Shown: positions 34,801 through 44,698, numbered from the stretch's first letter. The stretch: DNA of 64,000 bases from Fimbriimonadales bacterium (GCA_025998675.1 AP024673.1:2860562-2924561), one strand, 5' to 3'. Notes: generated from the sequence alone by a model not told the origin. Numbers and translations: made by a program.

Positions 34801-35046
34801 ATGCCGCGCAATAAGGCAATCTACATCGGGGTGCTGGTCGTGGCGGCGTCCGCGCTGCTGTATATCGGCGGACAGATTATCCGCACGATCGAGTGGTTCC
34901 TGCCGTGGGCGGCAGGCGCGGGTGTGGCGCTGATTCTAATCGGGCTGTTCGTGGAGATGCAGAAGAGCCGCAAACCGAAGCCTGTCGCGTCGGAGACCGC
35001 CGCCGCGCAGACCGAGACGCCTGTGGGCGCAGAGGAGAAACGATGA
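34801..35046 (+). CDS. Small two-helix membrane protein
   Basis: The 81-residue protein has two hydrophobic helices (about residues 6-24 and 32-50) and a charged, Pro/Ala/Glu-rich tail. I recognise no family. A leaderless promoter sits directly before it. Its stop overlaps the next ATG (ATGA), so it is coupled to the following small membrane gene and probably also to the DinB-like gene. Confidence 0.7.
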   Translation: MPRNKAIYIGVLVVAASALLYIGGQIIRTIEWFLPWAAGAGVALILIGLFVEMQKSRKPKPVASETAAAQTETPVGAEEKR

Positions 35047-35255
35047 ACCGCTGGGTACGGCTGGGCGTCGCCATCCTGCTGCTGGCAATCCTGCTGCGCG
35101 TGGGGCTGGCGATTTTCGTGGTGGGGCTGCGCGTCGTGCTGGCGCTGTTCCCGCTGCTGATTCTGGTGGGCGCGGGCTTCGTGGTGTACGGACTGTACCG
35201 CAACTGGCGTCGGCGCGCAATCGAGCGCAGCGCGCCCTACGAACTGGACGACTGA
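35043..35255 (+). CDS. Small hydrophobic membrane protein
   Basis: The 70-residue protein is almost entirely hydrophobic from residue 7 to 52 (two closely spaced helices), followed by a basic YRNWRRR segment and an acidic end. It overlaps the preceding gene by four bases. No family is recognised. It may form a complex with its neighbour. Confidence 0.7.
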   Translation: MNRWVRLGVAILLLAILLRVGLAIFVVGLRVVLALFPLLILVGAGFVVYGLYRNWRRRAIERSAPYELDD

Positions 35256-35256
35256 G

Positions 35257-35745
35257 ATGAGCGAGCTGGCAACTGTCTGGCGCTTCACGCGCCGTCGGCT
35301 GGCGCAGGCGATTGAGGGACTAACCGACGCGCAACTCACATGGCGCATGTTCGACGGGGCGCACTCCATAGCCGAGTATCTGTACCATGTGGCGGGCGTG
35401 GAACTCTACTGGGCGCATCATCTGCGCGGCTGGCAGCCTGCGGACGATTTCGAAGCGGGCGTGCTGCAGTGTACCTGCGACTCGTTTCTGAACGCGCAAC
35501 CGTTCCCCCTGTCGCAGGCGCAGTGCAACGCGGCGGATGTCGAGCGCGCACTGCAACTGGCGTATGCGCAGCTCGCCCCATTGATTGAGTCGCCGACGCC
35601 TGAGCAGCTTGCCAAGCCTGTGCGCAGCCCGATTGGCGACCCCATCGACGGGCGCGAGGGGCTAATCCGCGCCGCTCAGCACGCGGCGTATCACACGGGG
35701 CAAGTCTGGCTGATGCGCATGCATCCCAAGTTTCCGACGGAATAG
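35257..35745 (+). CDS. DinB-like four-helix metal-binding protein
   Basis: The 162-residue protein has the DinB/YfiT layout: a four-helix bundle with three metal-binding His residues, seen here in HSIAEYLYHVAGVE, YWAHHL and HAAYHTGQVWLMR. Many DinB-family proteins are thiol-dependent S-transferases (for bacillithiol, mycothiol and similar thiols). It starts one base after the small membrane gene and probably ends that operon. The substrate is unknown. Confidence 0.82.
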   Translation: MSELATVWRFTRRRLAQAIEGLTDAQLTWRMFDGAHSIAEYLYHVAGVELYWAHHLRGWQPADDFEAGVLQCTCDSFLNAQPFPLSQAQCNAADVERALQLAYAQLAPLIESPTPEQLAKPVRSPIGDPIDGREGLIRAAQHAAYHTGQVWLMRMHPKFPTE

Positions 35746-35754
35746 CGCCTCGTT

Positions 35755-37566
35755 TTACCCATAGAGCGCGCCGTAGGCGGCGCAGGCGCGATAGTCCGCG
35801 CTCTCCATGTCTTCCGCGCCGAACATGCCCCACTGATGCGGGCGAAAGACGCGCTCTGCTGGCACATTGTGCATCGCGACGGGAATACGCAGCATCGAGC
35901 AGAGCGTAATCAGCGCGTCGCCGATGTGTCCCGCGCTCAGCACGCAGTGGTTCGCGCCCCAGTGCGCCATCACGGTATACACATCCCGAAATGCGCCGCG
36001 TCCCGTCGTGCGGGGCGCAAACCAGGTGGTGGGCCATGTGGGGTTCGTGCGCTCGTCCAGCGCGGCATGCACGGCGTCGGGCAGTTCAATCGTGTAGCCC
36101 TCCGCAATCTGCATCACGGGACCCAGCCCGTCCACCAGGTTCAGGCGGAACATGGTCGCGGGCATCCCGCCGCGCGTGCGGAAGCGCGTACTCCAGCCCC
36201 CGCCGCGGAAGTATTCGAGCATCCCGCAGTGCCATGTGGTCGCCTGCAGGCAGCGCGCCGCCTCGTCGGGCGACACCTCCCACCACGCTTTGATGGTGGG
36301 GCTGCCGTCGGGCGCGGTCTGCTCGCCTGTGCCGTCCAGCGCGGCGGGACCTGAATTAATCAGGTGCAGGAATCCGCCTTCCGCCGCGCCTGTGGGCGTC
36401 CAGCCCGCCACGCGGCGCACCGCTTCGGGCGACCAGTAGGTGCGCACATCGGCGAACACCTGCGCCGCGCCCGTCAGCAAGTGCCCGAACAGCATGCAGA
36501 CCCCGTTCAAGTAGTCGTTTTCCGTCGCCACGATGTACGGCTGGCGAATGCCGTCCCAGTCGAAGCTGGAACACAGAATCGCCTCCAGAAAGTCGCCGTT
36601 GGGCAGATGATCCGTCCACTGGCGCTGCCCCTGAAAGCCACCCGCGATTCCGTTGAAGCCGAGCGCCTCCTCCGCGTAGCCCATCTCGGCGAGCTTCGGG
36701 TTGCCCACCATCAGGTCGCGGGCAATCAGCGCCATCTGAATGCTCTGTCGCCAGGTGCGCTCTTTCTGTTCCGGCGTGAGCTGTTTCTCGGGCGGGTTGT
36801 AGTCTTTGCCCTCCGTGCAGTAGCGCTTCACCCACTGGTACGCGCGTTCGAACTCGTCGGGGTCGTAAATCCCGCGCTCCATGCGACGCACGAACTCCAC
36901 CATGTCCACGGTCATTGTACGCATGCCGAGATAGCGCTGCAGGAAGCCCTGATCGACCAGCGAGCCGACGATGCCCATCGAGACATTGCCCATCGACACA
37001 TAGGTTTTCTCGCGCATCGTTGCGACGGCGATTCCCGCCTGCACGAACTGCACGATTCGCTCGGCGACATCGGCGGGGATGGTGAAATCGTCGGCGTCCT
37101 GCACTTCGCGCCCGTAGATGCTGAAGGCGGGCAGTCCTTTGCTGGCGTGCGCCGCCATCGCCGCCGCAAGGAACACCGCGCCGGGGCGCTCCGTGCCGTT
37201 GAAGCCCCAGATGGCTTTCGGGCGCGTGGGGTGCATGTCCATCACCTCGTAGCCGTAGCACCAGCTGCGTGACACGGTCAGGCTGACCCCGACGCCTTCG
37301 CGTTCGAATTTCGCTTCACATGCGGCGGCTTCCGCAATCCCGCCGATACAGGTATCCGCAATCACGCACTCCACAGGCAGCCCGCAGGCGTGGCGCACGC
37401 GCTCGGTAATCAGTTGCGCGGCGGCGCGCGCCATCGCCAGCGTCGCCGACTCCATGCTCTCGCGCACCCCCTGACGCCGCCCGTCAATCACAGGGCGAAT
37501 GCCCACCTTCGGCAGTGCGCCCTGTAGCCGATTCACTGGCGGATTCACACGAAACTCCGTTTGCAT
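35755..37566 (-). CDS. fucI: L-fucose isomerase-like protein
   Basis: The 603-residue length matches FucI (about 590), which converts L-fucose to L-fuculose. Supporting segments are [19 protein letters not shown] at the start, the [21 protein letters not shown] region with the metal-binding Glu/Asp, NYL-type and [16 protein letters not shown] segments near the end, and the extensive conserved DMHP...[18 protein letters not shown]. The ATG at 37566 follows a GAGGTGAC site. No fuculokinase or aldolase is nearby, so it may act alone on D-arabinose or related sugars. Confidence 0.88.
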   Translation of the reverse strand: MQTEFRVNPPVNRLQGALPKVGIRPVIDGRRQGVRESMESATLAMARAAAQLITERVRHACGLPVECVIADTCIGGIAEAAACEAKFEREGVGVSLTVSRSWCYGYEVMDMHPTRPKAIWGFNGTERPGAVFLAAAMAAHASKGLPAFSIYGREVQDADDFTIPADVAERIVQFVQAGIAVATMREKTYVSMGNVSMGIVGSLVDQGFLQRYLGMRTMTVDMVEFVRRMERGIYDPDEFERAYQWVKRYCTEGKDYNPPEKQLTPEQKERTWRQSIQMALIARDLMVGNPKLAEMGYAEEALGFNGIAGGFQGQRQWTDHLPNGDFLEAILCSSFDWDGIRQPYIVATENDYLNGVCMLFGHLLTGAAQVFADVRTYWSPEAVRRVAGWTPTGAAEGGFLHLINSGPAALDGTGEQTAPDGSPTIKAWWEVSPDEAARCLQATTWHCGMLEYFRGGGWSTRFRTRGGMPATMFRLNLVDGLGPVMQIAEGYTIELPDAVHAALDERTNPTWPTTWFAPRTTGRGAFRDVYTVMAHWGANHCVLSAGHIGDALITLCSMLRIPVAMHNVPAERVFRPHQWGMFGAEDMESADYRACAAYGALYG

Positions 37567-37703
37567 CGTCGCGTCACCTCGCGCCTGAGATTCCCTGCAC
37601 GGCGTGCGCCTCCTGCCAGTCTGTTCGCTGCAGGAAAACTCCGCAAAAATGCGGGAACTTTCACTGGAGAATATCAGTATATGGTCTACTGGTGGTAAAT
37701 GGG
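37567..37703. other. Divergent promoter region
   Basis: This stretch separates fucI (reverse) from the nuclease candidate (forward). Around 37674 the bases GAATATCAGTATATGG could supply a -10 box for the forward gene. There is no repeat or operator that I can identify. Confidence 0.35.
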
Positions 37704-38615
37704 ATGACAGAGGAGAATCTTCAGAGCTATCTGCAGCAGATTCTGGACGAGTTGCGCGCGATTCGACGCCTGTTGGAACATGGGGGCGCAACGCCGCACG
37801 AGCAGCCGCTTGCGGAAGTGTCCGAGACGCGCTCGACGCCCCAGACGCGCGCGGCTCTGCCGACGGAGCTATCGTCCCTCGTGGCGGAGCAGTTTCTGTG
37901 TCGGTACCTGCGGGGACGCGAGCTGACGCTGGTCGAAGCGGACGATTTGACGCCGAGCAATCCCACAATGCGCGAGCGGATGCATCTGGCGTATTTCATC
38001 GGGGAACACTATGCCCTCGCGCGCGGGATGCTGGGCGAATTGCGCGCCACGCTGCAGAGTCCGCGCAACATCGTTATTAGCACGCAGGGGCTGGGTGAGC
38101 GCGAGCTATGCACACTTACCAACATCGCCACGCGCCTGCACAATCTGCATATGCTGGAGTTTTACCAGTACCAGCGCGATTCGAAACGGCTGGTGATGCG
38201 GGTGCGCCGTCAGCCCTACGCGCACAACTACCTGTCGGGTGAGTGGTTCGAGTGGTATGTGGCGCAGGCGGTGCGCAAAATTCTGGGCGATCAGGCGCCG
38301 CTCGTGCTGCGGAATGTGAAGCTGCAGACCACTTCAGGCATCCTATGTGAGGTCGATGTGCTGTTCGTGGTGCAGCGGGGCAACGAACTCGACATCGGCG
38401 TGCTGGAGTGCAAAAGCGCGAACGCGATTTACGGCGATGAGTTCGCCCAGATTAAGCGCATGGCGTCGCTGCTGAATCGGGGGATGCTCCGCACGGCGGT
38501 GGTGATGCCCGACGCGCCGTCGCCTGCGTTCGCGGATCAGTGGACGGAGCAGTGTGGGGCGCAGTTCATCGGGCGGAGCGCGCTGGAAGCGTTCCTGCGC
38601 GAGATGGCGCGTTAG
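37704..38615 (+). CDS. PD-(D/E)XK nuclease-like protein with Card1/DUF1887-like C-terminus
   Basis: The 303-residue protein begins with a probable coiled coil ([20 protein letters not shown]). A region of unknown fold follows (about 55-170). From about residue 178 it reads [20 protein letters not shown], then [25 protein letters not shown]. The Glu, EVD and ECK elements match the Glu-Asp-ExK core of restriction-like nucleases, as arranged in the C-terminal domain of DUF1887/Card1/Can2 proteins. Those proteins are CRISPR-associated, but neither a CARF domain nor cas genes are seen here. DNA or RNA cleavage is inferred; the biological role is unknown. Confidence 0.55.
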   Translation: MTEENLQSYLQQILDELRAIRRLLEHGGATPHEQPLAEVSETRSTPQTRAALPTELSSLVAEQFLCRYLRGRELTLVEADDLTPSNPTMRERMHLAYFIGEHYALARGMLGELRATLQSPRNIVISTQGLGERELCTLTNIATRLHNLHMLEFYQYQRDSKRLVMRVRRQPYAHNYLSGEWFEWYVAQAVRKILGDQAPLVLRNVKLQTTSGILCEVDVLFVVQRGNELDIGVLECKSANAIYGDEFAQIKRMASLLNRGMLRTAVVMPDAPSPAFADQWTEQCGAQFIGRSALEAFLREMAR

Positions 38616-38684
38616 CGGGCGCGCCTGTCTCGATGCGGCGTCTGTGTGCGTTGAGCCAACGAGTCTGTTCAGGCGGCGTTCGGC

Positions 38685-39773
38685 TCACTCGGCGGCGCTG
38701 TAGGCGCGGATGATGGAGCCTGCGCCCAGCACGGCGTTGCGCAGGCGCACATGCGGCTCAATCACCACCTCGTCGTCGAGGATGCAGTCGATGAGCTGGC
38801 AGCCGTCGCCGATTTGCACGCGCTCGCCCAGCACGCAGCCGTGCAGCTGGCTGCCGCCGCCAATCGCACACCCTGCGCCGACGACCGTGTAGCCGCTCAG
38901 TTGCACACGCGCCTCGATACAGGCGCTGTCGCCAATCTGGCAGCCCGCTTCGATTTCTGCGTCGGGTTCAATCGCTACCTCCGCGCCGACCCAGTAGCCC
39001 TGCTCGGTGCGGCGTCCTGCGGGGGGCAGGGCGGTCTTGACCACGCCGCTGAGCAGGGCGCGCGTGGCGCGCAGGTACTGCGCGGGGCGACCGATATCCA
39101 GCCAGAAACCATGCCCCTCGACCCCGTACACGCGCGCGCCCGCCGCCAGAATCTGCGGGTAGAACTCACGCTCAATCGAGCAGGGGCGCAGGGGAATCTG
39201 GGCAATCACCTCTGGCTCCAGAATGTAGATGCCCGCGTTGATCAAATCGCTCCCTTCCATCGGCTCGCCGCGGTCGGCGGCGCGTTTCTGCTCTTCGGTC
39301 GGCTCGAGGAACGCCTGCACGCGCCCATCGTCGCCAATCGGGATGACGCCGTAGGGGTGCGGACGGTTCACACGGTACAGCGTCAGCGTGACCTCTGCGC
39401 CGCGCTGCAGATGTTGGCGCACAATCGCGCCGATGTCGAAATCGGTCAGGATGTCGCCGTTGAACACAATCGCGCGGTCGGGCGGCAGCCCCTCAACGGC
39501 GTTGCGGATGGCGCCCGCTGTGCCCAGCGGCTCGGTCTCGACGGCGTAGCGCATGCGCACGCCGAATCGGCTGCCGTCGCCGAAGTGCGCCTCGATGCGC
39601 TCCGCCAGATAGTTCGTTGCAAACACAATCTCGTCCGCGCCCGCCGCCTTGAGCTGGGCGACCTGATACTCCAGAAACGCGCGGTTCGCCACAGGCATCA
39701 GCGGCTTCGGGCGGCGCAGGGTCAGCGGTCTCAAGCGCGTCCCAAATCCGCCAGCGATAATCACGCCTCGCAA
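38685..39773 (-). CDS. NDP-sugar pyrophosphorylase with left-handed beta-helix
   Basis: The 362-residue nucleotidyltransferase resembles mannose-1-phosphate guanylyltransferase and RmlA-like enzymes. The N-terminal Rossmann domain has VIIAGGFGTRLRPLTLRRPK, ETEPLGTAGAIRNA and VFNGDILTDFD. INAGIYILEPEV follows, then LDIGRPAQYLRA. From about residue 258 hexapeptide repeats form a beta-helix. The start is TTG 39773, supported by GAGGAGGT upstream and a TACACT box at 39800-39805. It provides activated sugar for envelope glycans; the exact sugar cannot be told. Confidence 0.88.
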   Translation of the reverse strand: MRGVIIAGGFGTRLRPLTLRRPKPLMPVANRAFLEYQVAQLKAAGADEIVFATNYLAERIEAHFGDGSRFGVRMRYAVETEPLGTAGAIRNAVEGLPPDRAIVFNGDILTDFDIGAIVRQHLQRGAEVTLTLYRVNRPHPYGVIPIGDDGRVQAFLEPTEEQKRAADRGEPMEGSDLINAGIYILEPEVIAQIPLRPCSIEREFYPQILAAGARVYGVEGHGFWLDIGRPAQYLRATRALLSGVVKTALPPAGRRTEQGYWVGAEVAIEPDAEIEAGCQIGDSACIEARVQLSGYTVVGAGCAIGGGSQLHGCVLGERVQIGDGCQLIDCILDDEVVIEPHVRLRNAVLGAGSIIRAYSAAE

Positions 39774-39806
39774 AATCTGCCTACCTCCTCGCGGCGTAGA
39801 GTGTAC

Positions 39807-41558
39807 CTAACTGGGGCGTGGGAAACTCAGCGTCGCCGTCGTCTGTCCCTCGCCGCTAACCATCGTGAACCTGCCGCGCAGCGTGCCCCGCGTCAGGTTG
39901 TCGATAATCTTCAGCCCCAGCGTGTTGCTCTTGCTGGGGTCGAAGTCGGGGGGCAACGGCGCGCCGTCGTTGGACACAATCAGCGTCACCTGCCCGTCGC
40001 TATCCTGCACCTGCACGCCGATTTGCCCCGACTCCTGCCCGCGAAAGCCGTGTTCGATGGCGTTTTGAATCAGCTCGTTGAGAATCAGCGCGACGGCGGT
40101 CGCCTGTTGCAACGGCAGCAGCACATCGTCGCCCTCGACGCGCGAATGGATTTGCTTGCCAGGGGGCGTCAGCGCCTGCTTCGTGTTGTGCAAAATGCCC
40201 GACGCAATCTTGCGCAGGCTCACCATGTCCAGGTCTTCGCGCGAGAGCAGCTCATGCACTTGCGCAATCGCCAGAATGCGGCTGAGGCTGTCGTGAATCA
40301 CCTCCTCGATGGTCTTGTAGCGCGAGTAGTGCATCTGCAGGCGCATCAGGCTGGCGATTTGCTGCAGGTTGTTTTTGACGCGATGGTGCATTTCCTGCAG
40401 GATTGCGCTGCGCACCATCAGTTTGGCGTGGTCGATGGCGAGCGCGGCCTGGCTGGCGACGGCTTCGAGGGCGCGCAGCTCCTCGTCGCTGAACAGGTGT
40501 GGGCGGTCGGTGTAGCAGTTCAGCACGCCAATCACCTTTTCGCGCACGCGCATGGGCACGCAGACCATCGAGTGCAGTCCCTCGCGCTGGGCGAGGTCAG
40601 GGAATCGGTAGTCGGGGTGGGCGCGTACATCGGGCACGACGACGATACGGTCCTCGGCGACGGCGCGCCCCGCGATGCTCTCGCCGATGCGCAGCGGGGG
40701 CTTCTTGCGATACTCCTCACTCTCCGCCTGCGTCGCTTTCACCTCCAGCACGCCGCGCTCCTCGTCCAGCAGCATCACCGTCACGATTTTGTAGCCCATC
40801 GTGCGGGCGGTCATATGCACCAGCAGTTGCAGCACCTCTTCCAGATAGAGGTTGCCTGTGAGCGTGCGGCTGATTTCGGAAAGCGTCGCGGCTTGCGTCG
40901 CCGTGCGCTCCAGCTGCTCGATGCGGCTGAGCTGGTTCAGCGCGCCTGCAAGGTGACTGGCAATCCCCGACAGCAGGCGGATTTCGTCCTGCTGGTACTC
41001 TTTGGGCGCGCGCGTGCGCACGCTGATAACCCCGAACACCTCGTTGCGGGCGAGCAGGGGCACGGCGAGCATGCTCTCGTATTCCTCCTCGCGCAGGTCG
41101 GGATAGAGTTTGAAGCGCGGGTGGCGGTACGCCTCGCGGGGGATGGCGATGGGCTTGCGCTCCTGCGCGACCCAGCCGACGATGCCCTCGCCGGGCTGGA
41201 GCCGTATCTGGTTCACGAAGCGGGCGTCGTCGCCGGTGGCAGCGCGCAGCACGAGTTCCGCCCGCGTCTCGTCGTACAGAAAGATGTGGCAGATGTCGGT
41301 CTCCGTGATGCGCGTGGCGATTTCGGCGATGGACTGCAGCATGCTCTCGGAGGCGAGCGCGCTGCCCGCCGCCTCGCTGATTCGGCGCAACGCTTCTACC
41401 TCCGCCTCGCGGTCGGCGAGCCGATGCTCTAAGATGTGAATCGTGCGTCGCGCCTCCTGCAGTTCCAGCTCGCGTTGCTGGAGGGCGAGCTTGAGCGCGT
41501 TGGGGTCGTCGATGTTCAGCGGGGCGCGCCGCCGCTTCCACGAACGCAGGTATCGCAT
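39807..41558 (-). CDS. GAF-domain sensor histidine kinase (HisKA_2 type)
   Basis: The 583-residue cytoplasmic kinase has a coiled coil (about residues 25-55), two GAF domains (about 65-210 and 230-375), a HisKA_2 dimerisation helix with the phospho-accepting His in LQEMHHRVKNNLQQIASLM, and an HATPase domain (LILNELIQNAIEHGF, TLGLKIIDNL). The PdtaS/HWE-like class often partners with antitermination regulators. No response regulator is adjacent. ATG 41558 sits six bases after a TATACT box (41565-41570), so the longer upstream frame is rejected. Confidence 0.9.
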   Translation of the reverse strand: MRYLRSWKRRRAPLNIDDPNALKLALQQRELELQEARRTIHILEHRLADREAEVEALRRISEAAGSALASESMLQSIAEIATRITETDICHIFLYDETRAELVLRAATGDDARFVNQIRLQPGEGIVGWVAQERKPIAIPREAYRHPRFKLYPDLREEEYESMLAVPLLARNEVFGVISVRTRAPKEYQQDEIRLLSGIASHLAGALNQLSRIEQLERTATQAATLSEISRTLTGNLYLEEVLQLLVHMTARTMGYKIVTVMLLDEERGVLEVKATQAESEEYRKKPPLRIGESIAGRAVAEDRIVVVPDVRAHPDYRFPDLAQREGLHSMVCVPMRVREKVIGVLNCYTDRPHLFSDEELRALEAVASQAALAIDHAKLMVRSAILQEMHHRVKNNLQQIASLMRLQMHYSRYKTIEEVIHDSLSRILAIAQVHELLSREDLDMVSLRKIASGILHNTKQALTPPGKQIHSRVEGDDVLLPLQQATAVALILNELIQNAIEHGFRGQESGQIGVQVQDSDGQVTLIVSNDGAPLPPDFDPSKSNTLGLKIIDNLTRGTLRGRFTMVSGEGQTTATLSFPRPS

Positions 41559-41564
41559 AGCTAA

Positions 41565-41570
41565 AGTATA
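41565..41570 (-). promoter_or_regulatory. -10 box of the leaderless histidine kinase gene
   Basis: GGTATACTTTAGCT-ATG on the reverse strand: TATACT, then six bases, then the start codon. Confidence 0.7.
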
Positions 41571-41608
41571 CCGACGCGCCGTCAGGGAGCGGCGGCGCCT
41601 GCTTCGGC

Positions 41609-42217
41609 TCAGTCGTGCGTCTCGACGCCCCACTCGGGCACGAGTTTCTGCTCCACACCGAGCGCCTGCAGCGTGCGCGCGACGACGGTGTCCACCGCCT
41701 CCTCCAATGTCTGCGGGCGGTTGTAAAACGAGGGGTTCGCGGGCAGAATCACCGCGCCCGCCTCCGCCGCCTGCACCATGTTGCGCAGATGAATGAGGTT
41801 GAACGGCGTCTCGCGCACGACCAGTATCAGCGGGCGACGCTCCTTGAGGCACACATCGGCGGCGCGGGTCATCAGGTCGTCCGAGACGCCCTGCGCCACA
41901 CGCCCCAGCGTGCCCATCGAGCAGGGAATCAGCACCATCCCATCATGGCGGAAGCTGCCGCTGGCGGGCGGTGAGAAGTAGTCGCGCGGGTTCAACACCT
42001 TCAGCCCCGCCCACGGATAGCCCAGCAGCGTCTCGGCGCTGAGCGTCTCGCGCGTGATGTTCAGCCCCAGCTCGGTCTGCATTACCTGAATCGCCTGCTC
42101 GGAGCAGATGAGGTAAATCTCCTGAAAATAGCGCGTCGCCTGCTTGAGGAACCGATTCGCGTAAATCCCGCCGCTCGCGCCCGTGACGCCCACCACCAGC
42201 CGACCTGTGCGAGTCAT
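41609..42217 (-). CDS. ubiX: Flavin prenyltransferase UbiX
   Basis: UbiX makes the prenylated FMN cofactor used by UbiD-type decarboxylases. The 202-residue protein has LVVGVTGASGGIYANRFL (FMN/phosphate binding), LIPCSMGTLGRVAQGVSDDLMTRAADV, ILVVRETPFNLIHLRNM and ILPANPSFYNRPQTLEE, all standard for the family. No ubiD lies nearby. ATG 42217 is six bases after a TACACT box (42224-42229), another leaderless start. Confidence 0.95.
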   Translation of the reverse strand: MTRTGRLVVGVTGASGGIYANRFLKQATRYFQEIYLICSEQAIQVMQTELGLNITRETLSAETLLGYPWAGLKVLNPRDYFSPPASGSFRHDGMVLIPCSMGTLGRVAQGVSDDLMTRAADVCLKERRPLILVVRETPFNLIHLRNMVQAAEAGAVILPANPSFYNRPQTLEEAVDTVVARTLQALGVEQKLVPEWGVETHD

Positions 42218-42223
42218 GGCAGG

Positions 42224-42229
42224 AGTGTA
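42224..42229 (-). promoter_or_regulatory. -10 box of leaderless ubiX
   Basis: On the reverse strand GGTACACTCCTGCC-ATG places TACACT six bases before the start codon. Confidence 0.6.
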
Positions 42230-42305
42230 CCTCGCGCGCGGCGACAGGCTCCGTGATTGGCATCACAGAGCAGGAAGCGTGCGCGGGGGCGCGAATCGGC
42301 GAGCT

Positions 42306-43706
42306 ATGCATGTGCAGGTCGCCGACATCTCGTTTGCGCGGTTCATACATCCATTTGTGTTCAGAGACGCCGACGCCAACGCGCTGGCAGCAATTGTGGA
42401 TCGGCTGCGACCGATGGGCTGGGTGCAGGGCACATTCCCAGAAGGCGACCTGCTGCCCCATGTGCGCGACTATCTGAATCCTCATGAGGGCGGCGAGGCG
42501 ACGGCGTACCTGCTGCAGATGGGTTCGGAGACGCTGGCGCGCTTTGCCCAGCAGACGCTACACTCTGCGAACGACTCGAACGCCCAGTGGCGCATGCAGC
42601 TGGGCGATCGGCAACTGCCTTTTGTGCTGGACGGGGCGCAGCTGGCGATTTTTCGCGGCGGCGTCGCCCTGCTCACGCTCGATGCACGCCCCCTATCGCA
42701 CGCGCTGGACGACTGGCTCGATTTCGTGTATCACTTCCGCGCCTTCGCAGGGAAGGCTGGAGATGCGCAGGATCTCAGCGCGCCTGAACTCCACTACGGC
42801 GACGCGACGATTCAGGGAATCCAGCCGTTAATTGATTGCCTGCTTGAGCCTGCATACGCCCACGCCGCTGAAGAGCTCTTCATGCGCAACCTGATGCTGC
42901 CGTTCACTGCGCTCTATTTGGACGGTGAGCTGACCGAACAGGAGAAGTATCTGTTGTTATATCGCGTGCGTCTGTGTTTCGGCAGTCGGCACGAGTTGCA
43001 TCCGCCGTGCGCCGAGCTGCGCCCCGACCATCCCTGCCTGCTGGAGTACGCGCATGAGATGTGGTTCACCTTCGCGCAGCAGGCGGCGGGCTTCGTCGCC
43101 CTCAACGCGCCGGGCAGCTGCGACGGATTCTTTCGGGGCGATCTGCCCCGACGCCTGCGCAACCGCTACTTCCTGCTCTATCAGCTCGTGTTGCACCAGA
43201 AGTTCATGCTGATGCATTTCTCCGACCAGGTCTCCGAGTCGTGGCTGCGGGGCGACGAGGATGTGCGCATGCGGACCTTCACGCGCATTCGCGACGCGCT
43301 GCTGGAGTTCACTGCGCGCGGCTACTTCGCGCAGGTGATGCAGTTAGAGCAACACCACCGCTACTATTGTCGCTGGCGCGAGACGCTCCAGCTGGAGACG
43401 CTCTATCAGGAGGTCAGCGACGAGGTGCGCGAGATGCACGACTACCTGCAGCTGCAACTGGAGCGGCGGCGCGTGGAGCAGTCCGAGCAGCTGAACCGTG
43501 TGGTACTCTGGCTTACGGGTGTGACGGTCTTTTTCGCGTTGCCGAGCCTGTTCGTGAGTTTTCTGGGGGCGAATGTGCGCCAGCTGGAGGCGTGGGACAG
43601 CCGCCTGCCCGCTCTCTGGTGGCTCTGGACGGTAGGCGCGTTCGCGCTGGCAGGTGTGATTATTGTATTCGCCATCACGCGCATGTCGCGGGTGCGGCGT
43701 CGTTGA
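42306..43706 (+). CDS. CorA-superfamily-like membrane protein without GMN motif
   Basis: The 466-residue protein has a long soluble N-terminal part, a helical stalk (about residues 360-405) and two C-terminal helices. Topology and the segment before the first helix (EVREMHDYLQLQLERRRVEQ, then LNRVVLWLTGVTVFFALPSLF) match CorA-type Mg2+ channels, where GMN follows the first helix. Here the corresponding residues are GAN. The N-terminal domain is longer than usual and unlike standard CorA. An ion-channel or ZntB-like role is inference. I chose ATG 42306, since the upstream frame shows no homology. Confidence 0.6.
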   Translation: MHVQVADISFARFIHPFVFRDADANALAAIVDRLRPMGWVQGTFPEGDLLPHVRDYLNPHEGGEATAYLLQMGSETLARFAQQTLHSANDSNAQWRMQLGDRQLPFVLDGAQLAIFRGGVALLTLDARPLSHALDDWLDFVYHFRAFAGKAGDAQDLSAPELHYGDATIQGIQPLIDCLLEPAYAHAAEELFMRNLMLPFTALYLDGELTEQEKYLLLYRVRLCFGSRHELHPPCAELRPDHPCLLEYAHEMWFTFAQQAAGFVALNAPGSCDGFFRGDLPRRLRNRYFLLYQLVLHQKFMLMHFSDQVSESWLRGDEDVRMRTFTRIRDALLEFTARGYFAQVMQLEQHHRYYCRWRETLQLETLYQEVSDEVREMHDYLQLQLERRRVEQSEQLNRVVLWLTGVTVFFALPSLFVSFLGANVRQLEAWDSRLPALWWLWTVGAFALAGVIIVFAITRMSRVRRR

Positions 43707-43720
43707 CGACGGACATACGC

Positions 43721-44698
43721 TCACTCGCCCGGATAGCGCACGCCCCACTGGGCGCGCAGCGCGTCCAGCGTGCGCATAATCGCCAGCGTTTCGTCCAACG
43801 GCATCCACGGGCTTTCGGTCCGCCCCTGCCGCAGGCAGTCATGCACATGGCGAATTTCAAACTGCAATCCGTCGCCTTCGTAGGGGTACAGCAGGTGTTC
43901 GGTCGTCCCATCGCGACGCACAAGATAGGCTTCCGAAGGCTTCCACCACGGGGCGGGCAGGTGAATGCGCGCCTGCGCGCCGCAGAGGTTCGCCTGCTTG
44001 GGCATCTCCACCTGCAGCGACGCGCTCAGCACCGCCTGCGCGCCGCTGGCGTAGCGGAACAGTATGCTGCACAGCTCATCCACGCCCGTTGCGCCCAGCG
44101 TCGCCTGTGAGAGGATCTCCTGCGGTTCTCCCAGCACCATAAACGCCAGCGCGACGGGGTAAACGCCGACATCGAGCAGAGCGCCGCCGCCCAGCTCGGG
44201 CGCAAACAGTCGGCTGGCGGGGTTGAACTCGGGTTGGAAGCCGAAGTCCGCCTGCAGGTATCGAATCTCGCCCAGCTCGCCCGCTTCGATGCGGCGCACA
44301 ATCTCGCGCACGACAGGGAAACAGCGCGTCCACATCCCCTCCATCACGAACTTGCCCGCCGCGCGCGCCGCCTGAATCACCGCTTCGGCTTGCGCTGCGT
44401 TGACCGTGAAGGGCTTCTCACACAGCACATGCTTGCCTGCCTGAAGCGCGGCGAGGGTGTTCTCCGCGTGCAGTGTGTGCGGCGTCGCCACATACACGAT
44501 TTCTACTTCGGGGTCGCTCAGCACGGCGTCGTAGCTACCGTAGCGTTTGGGGATGCCGTACTGCGCGCCGAACTGCTCGGCGGTGCGCAACTCGCGCGAG
44601 CCGACGGCGACCACCTGCGCGTCGGGCACATAGAACGCCGCCTGCATAAACCGCTTCGCAATCTTGCCCGTGCCCAGAATACCCCACTTCACTGGCAT
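43721..44698 (-). CDS. Gfo/Idh/MocA family oxidoreductase
   Basis: The 325-residue NAD(P)-dependent enzyme begins VKWGILGTGKIAKRF (Rossmann), continues with VYVATPHTLHAENTLAALQAG and HVLCEKPFTVN (the EKP motif with catalytic Lys), and has a C-terminal domain with GGGALLDVGVYPV. Similarity to the dihydrodiol/glucose-fructose oxidoreductase group is apparent. ATG 44698 follows a TATCCT box (44706-44711) by seven bases. It is probably monocistronic, and the sugar substrate is unknown. Confidence 0.9.
   Translation of the reverse strand: MPVKWGILGTGKIAKRFMQAAFYVPDAQVVAVGSRELRTAEQFGAQYGIPKRYGSYDAVLSDPEVEIVYVATPHTLHAENTLAALQAGKHVLCEKPFTVNAAQAEAVIQAARAAGKFVMEGMWTRCFPVVREIVRRIEAGELGEIRYLQADFGFQPEFNPASRLFAPELGGGALLDVGVYPVALAFMVLGEPQEILSQATLGATGVDELCSILFRYASGAQAVLSASLQVEMPKQANLCGAQARIHLPAPWWKPSEAYLVRRDGTTEHLLYPYEGDGLQFEIRHVHDCLRQGRTESPWMPLDETLAIMRTLDALRAQWGVRYPGE

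Noticed and set aside
38751-41432. An 893-codon open frame on the plus strand
   Set aside because: It is antisense to the sugar nucleotidyltransferase and the histidine kinase, and has no domain of its own.
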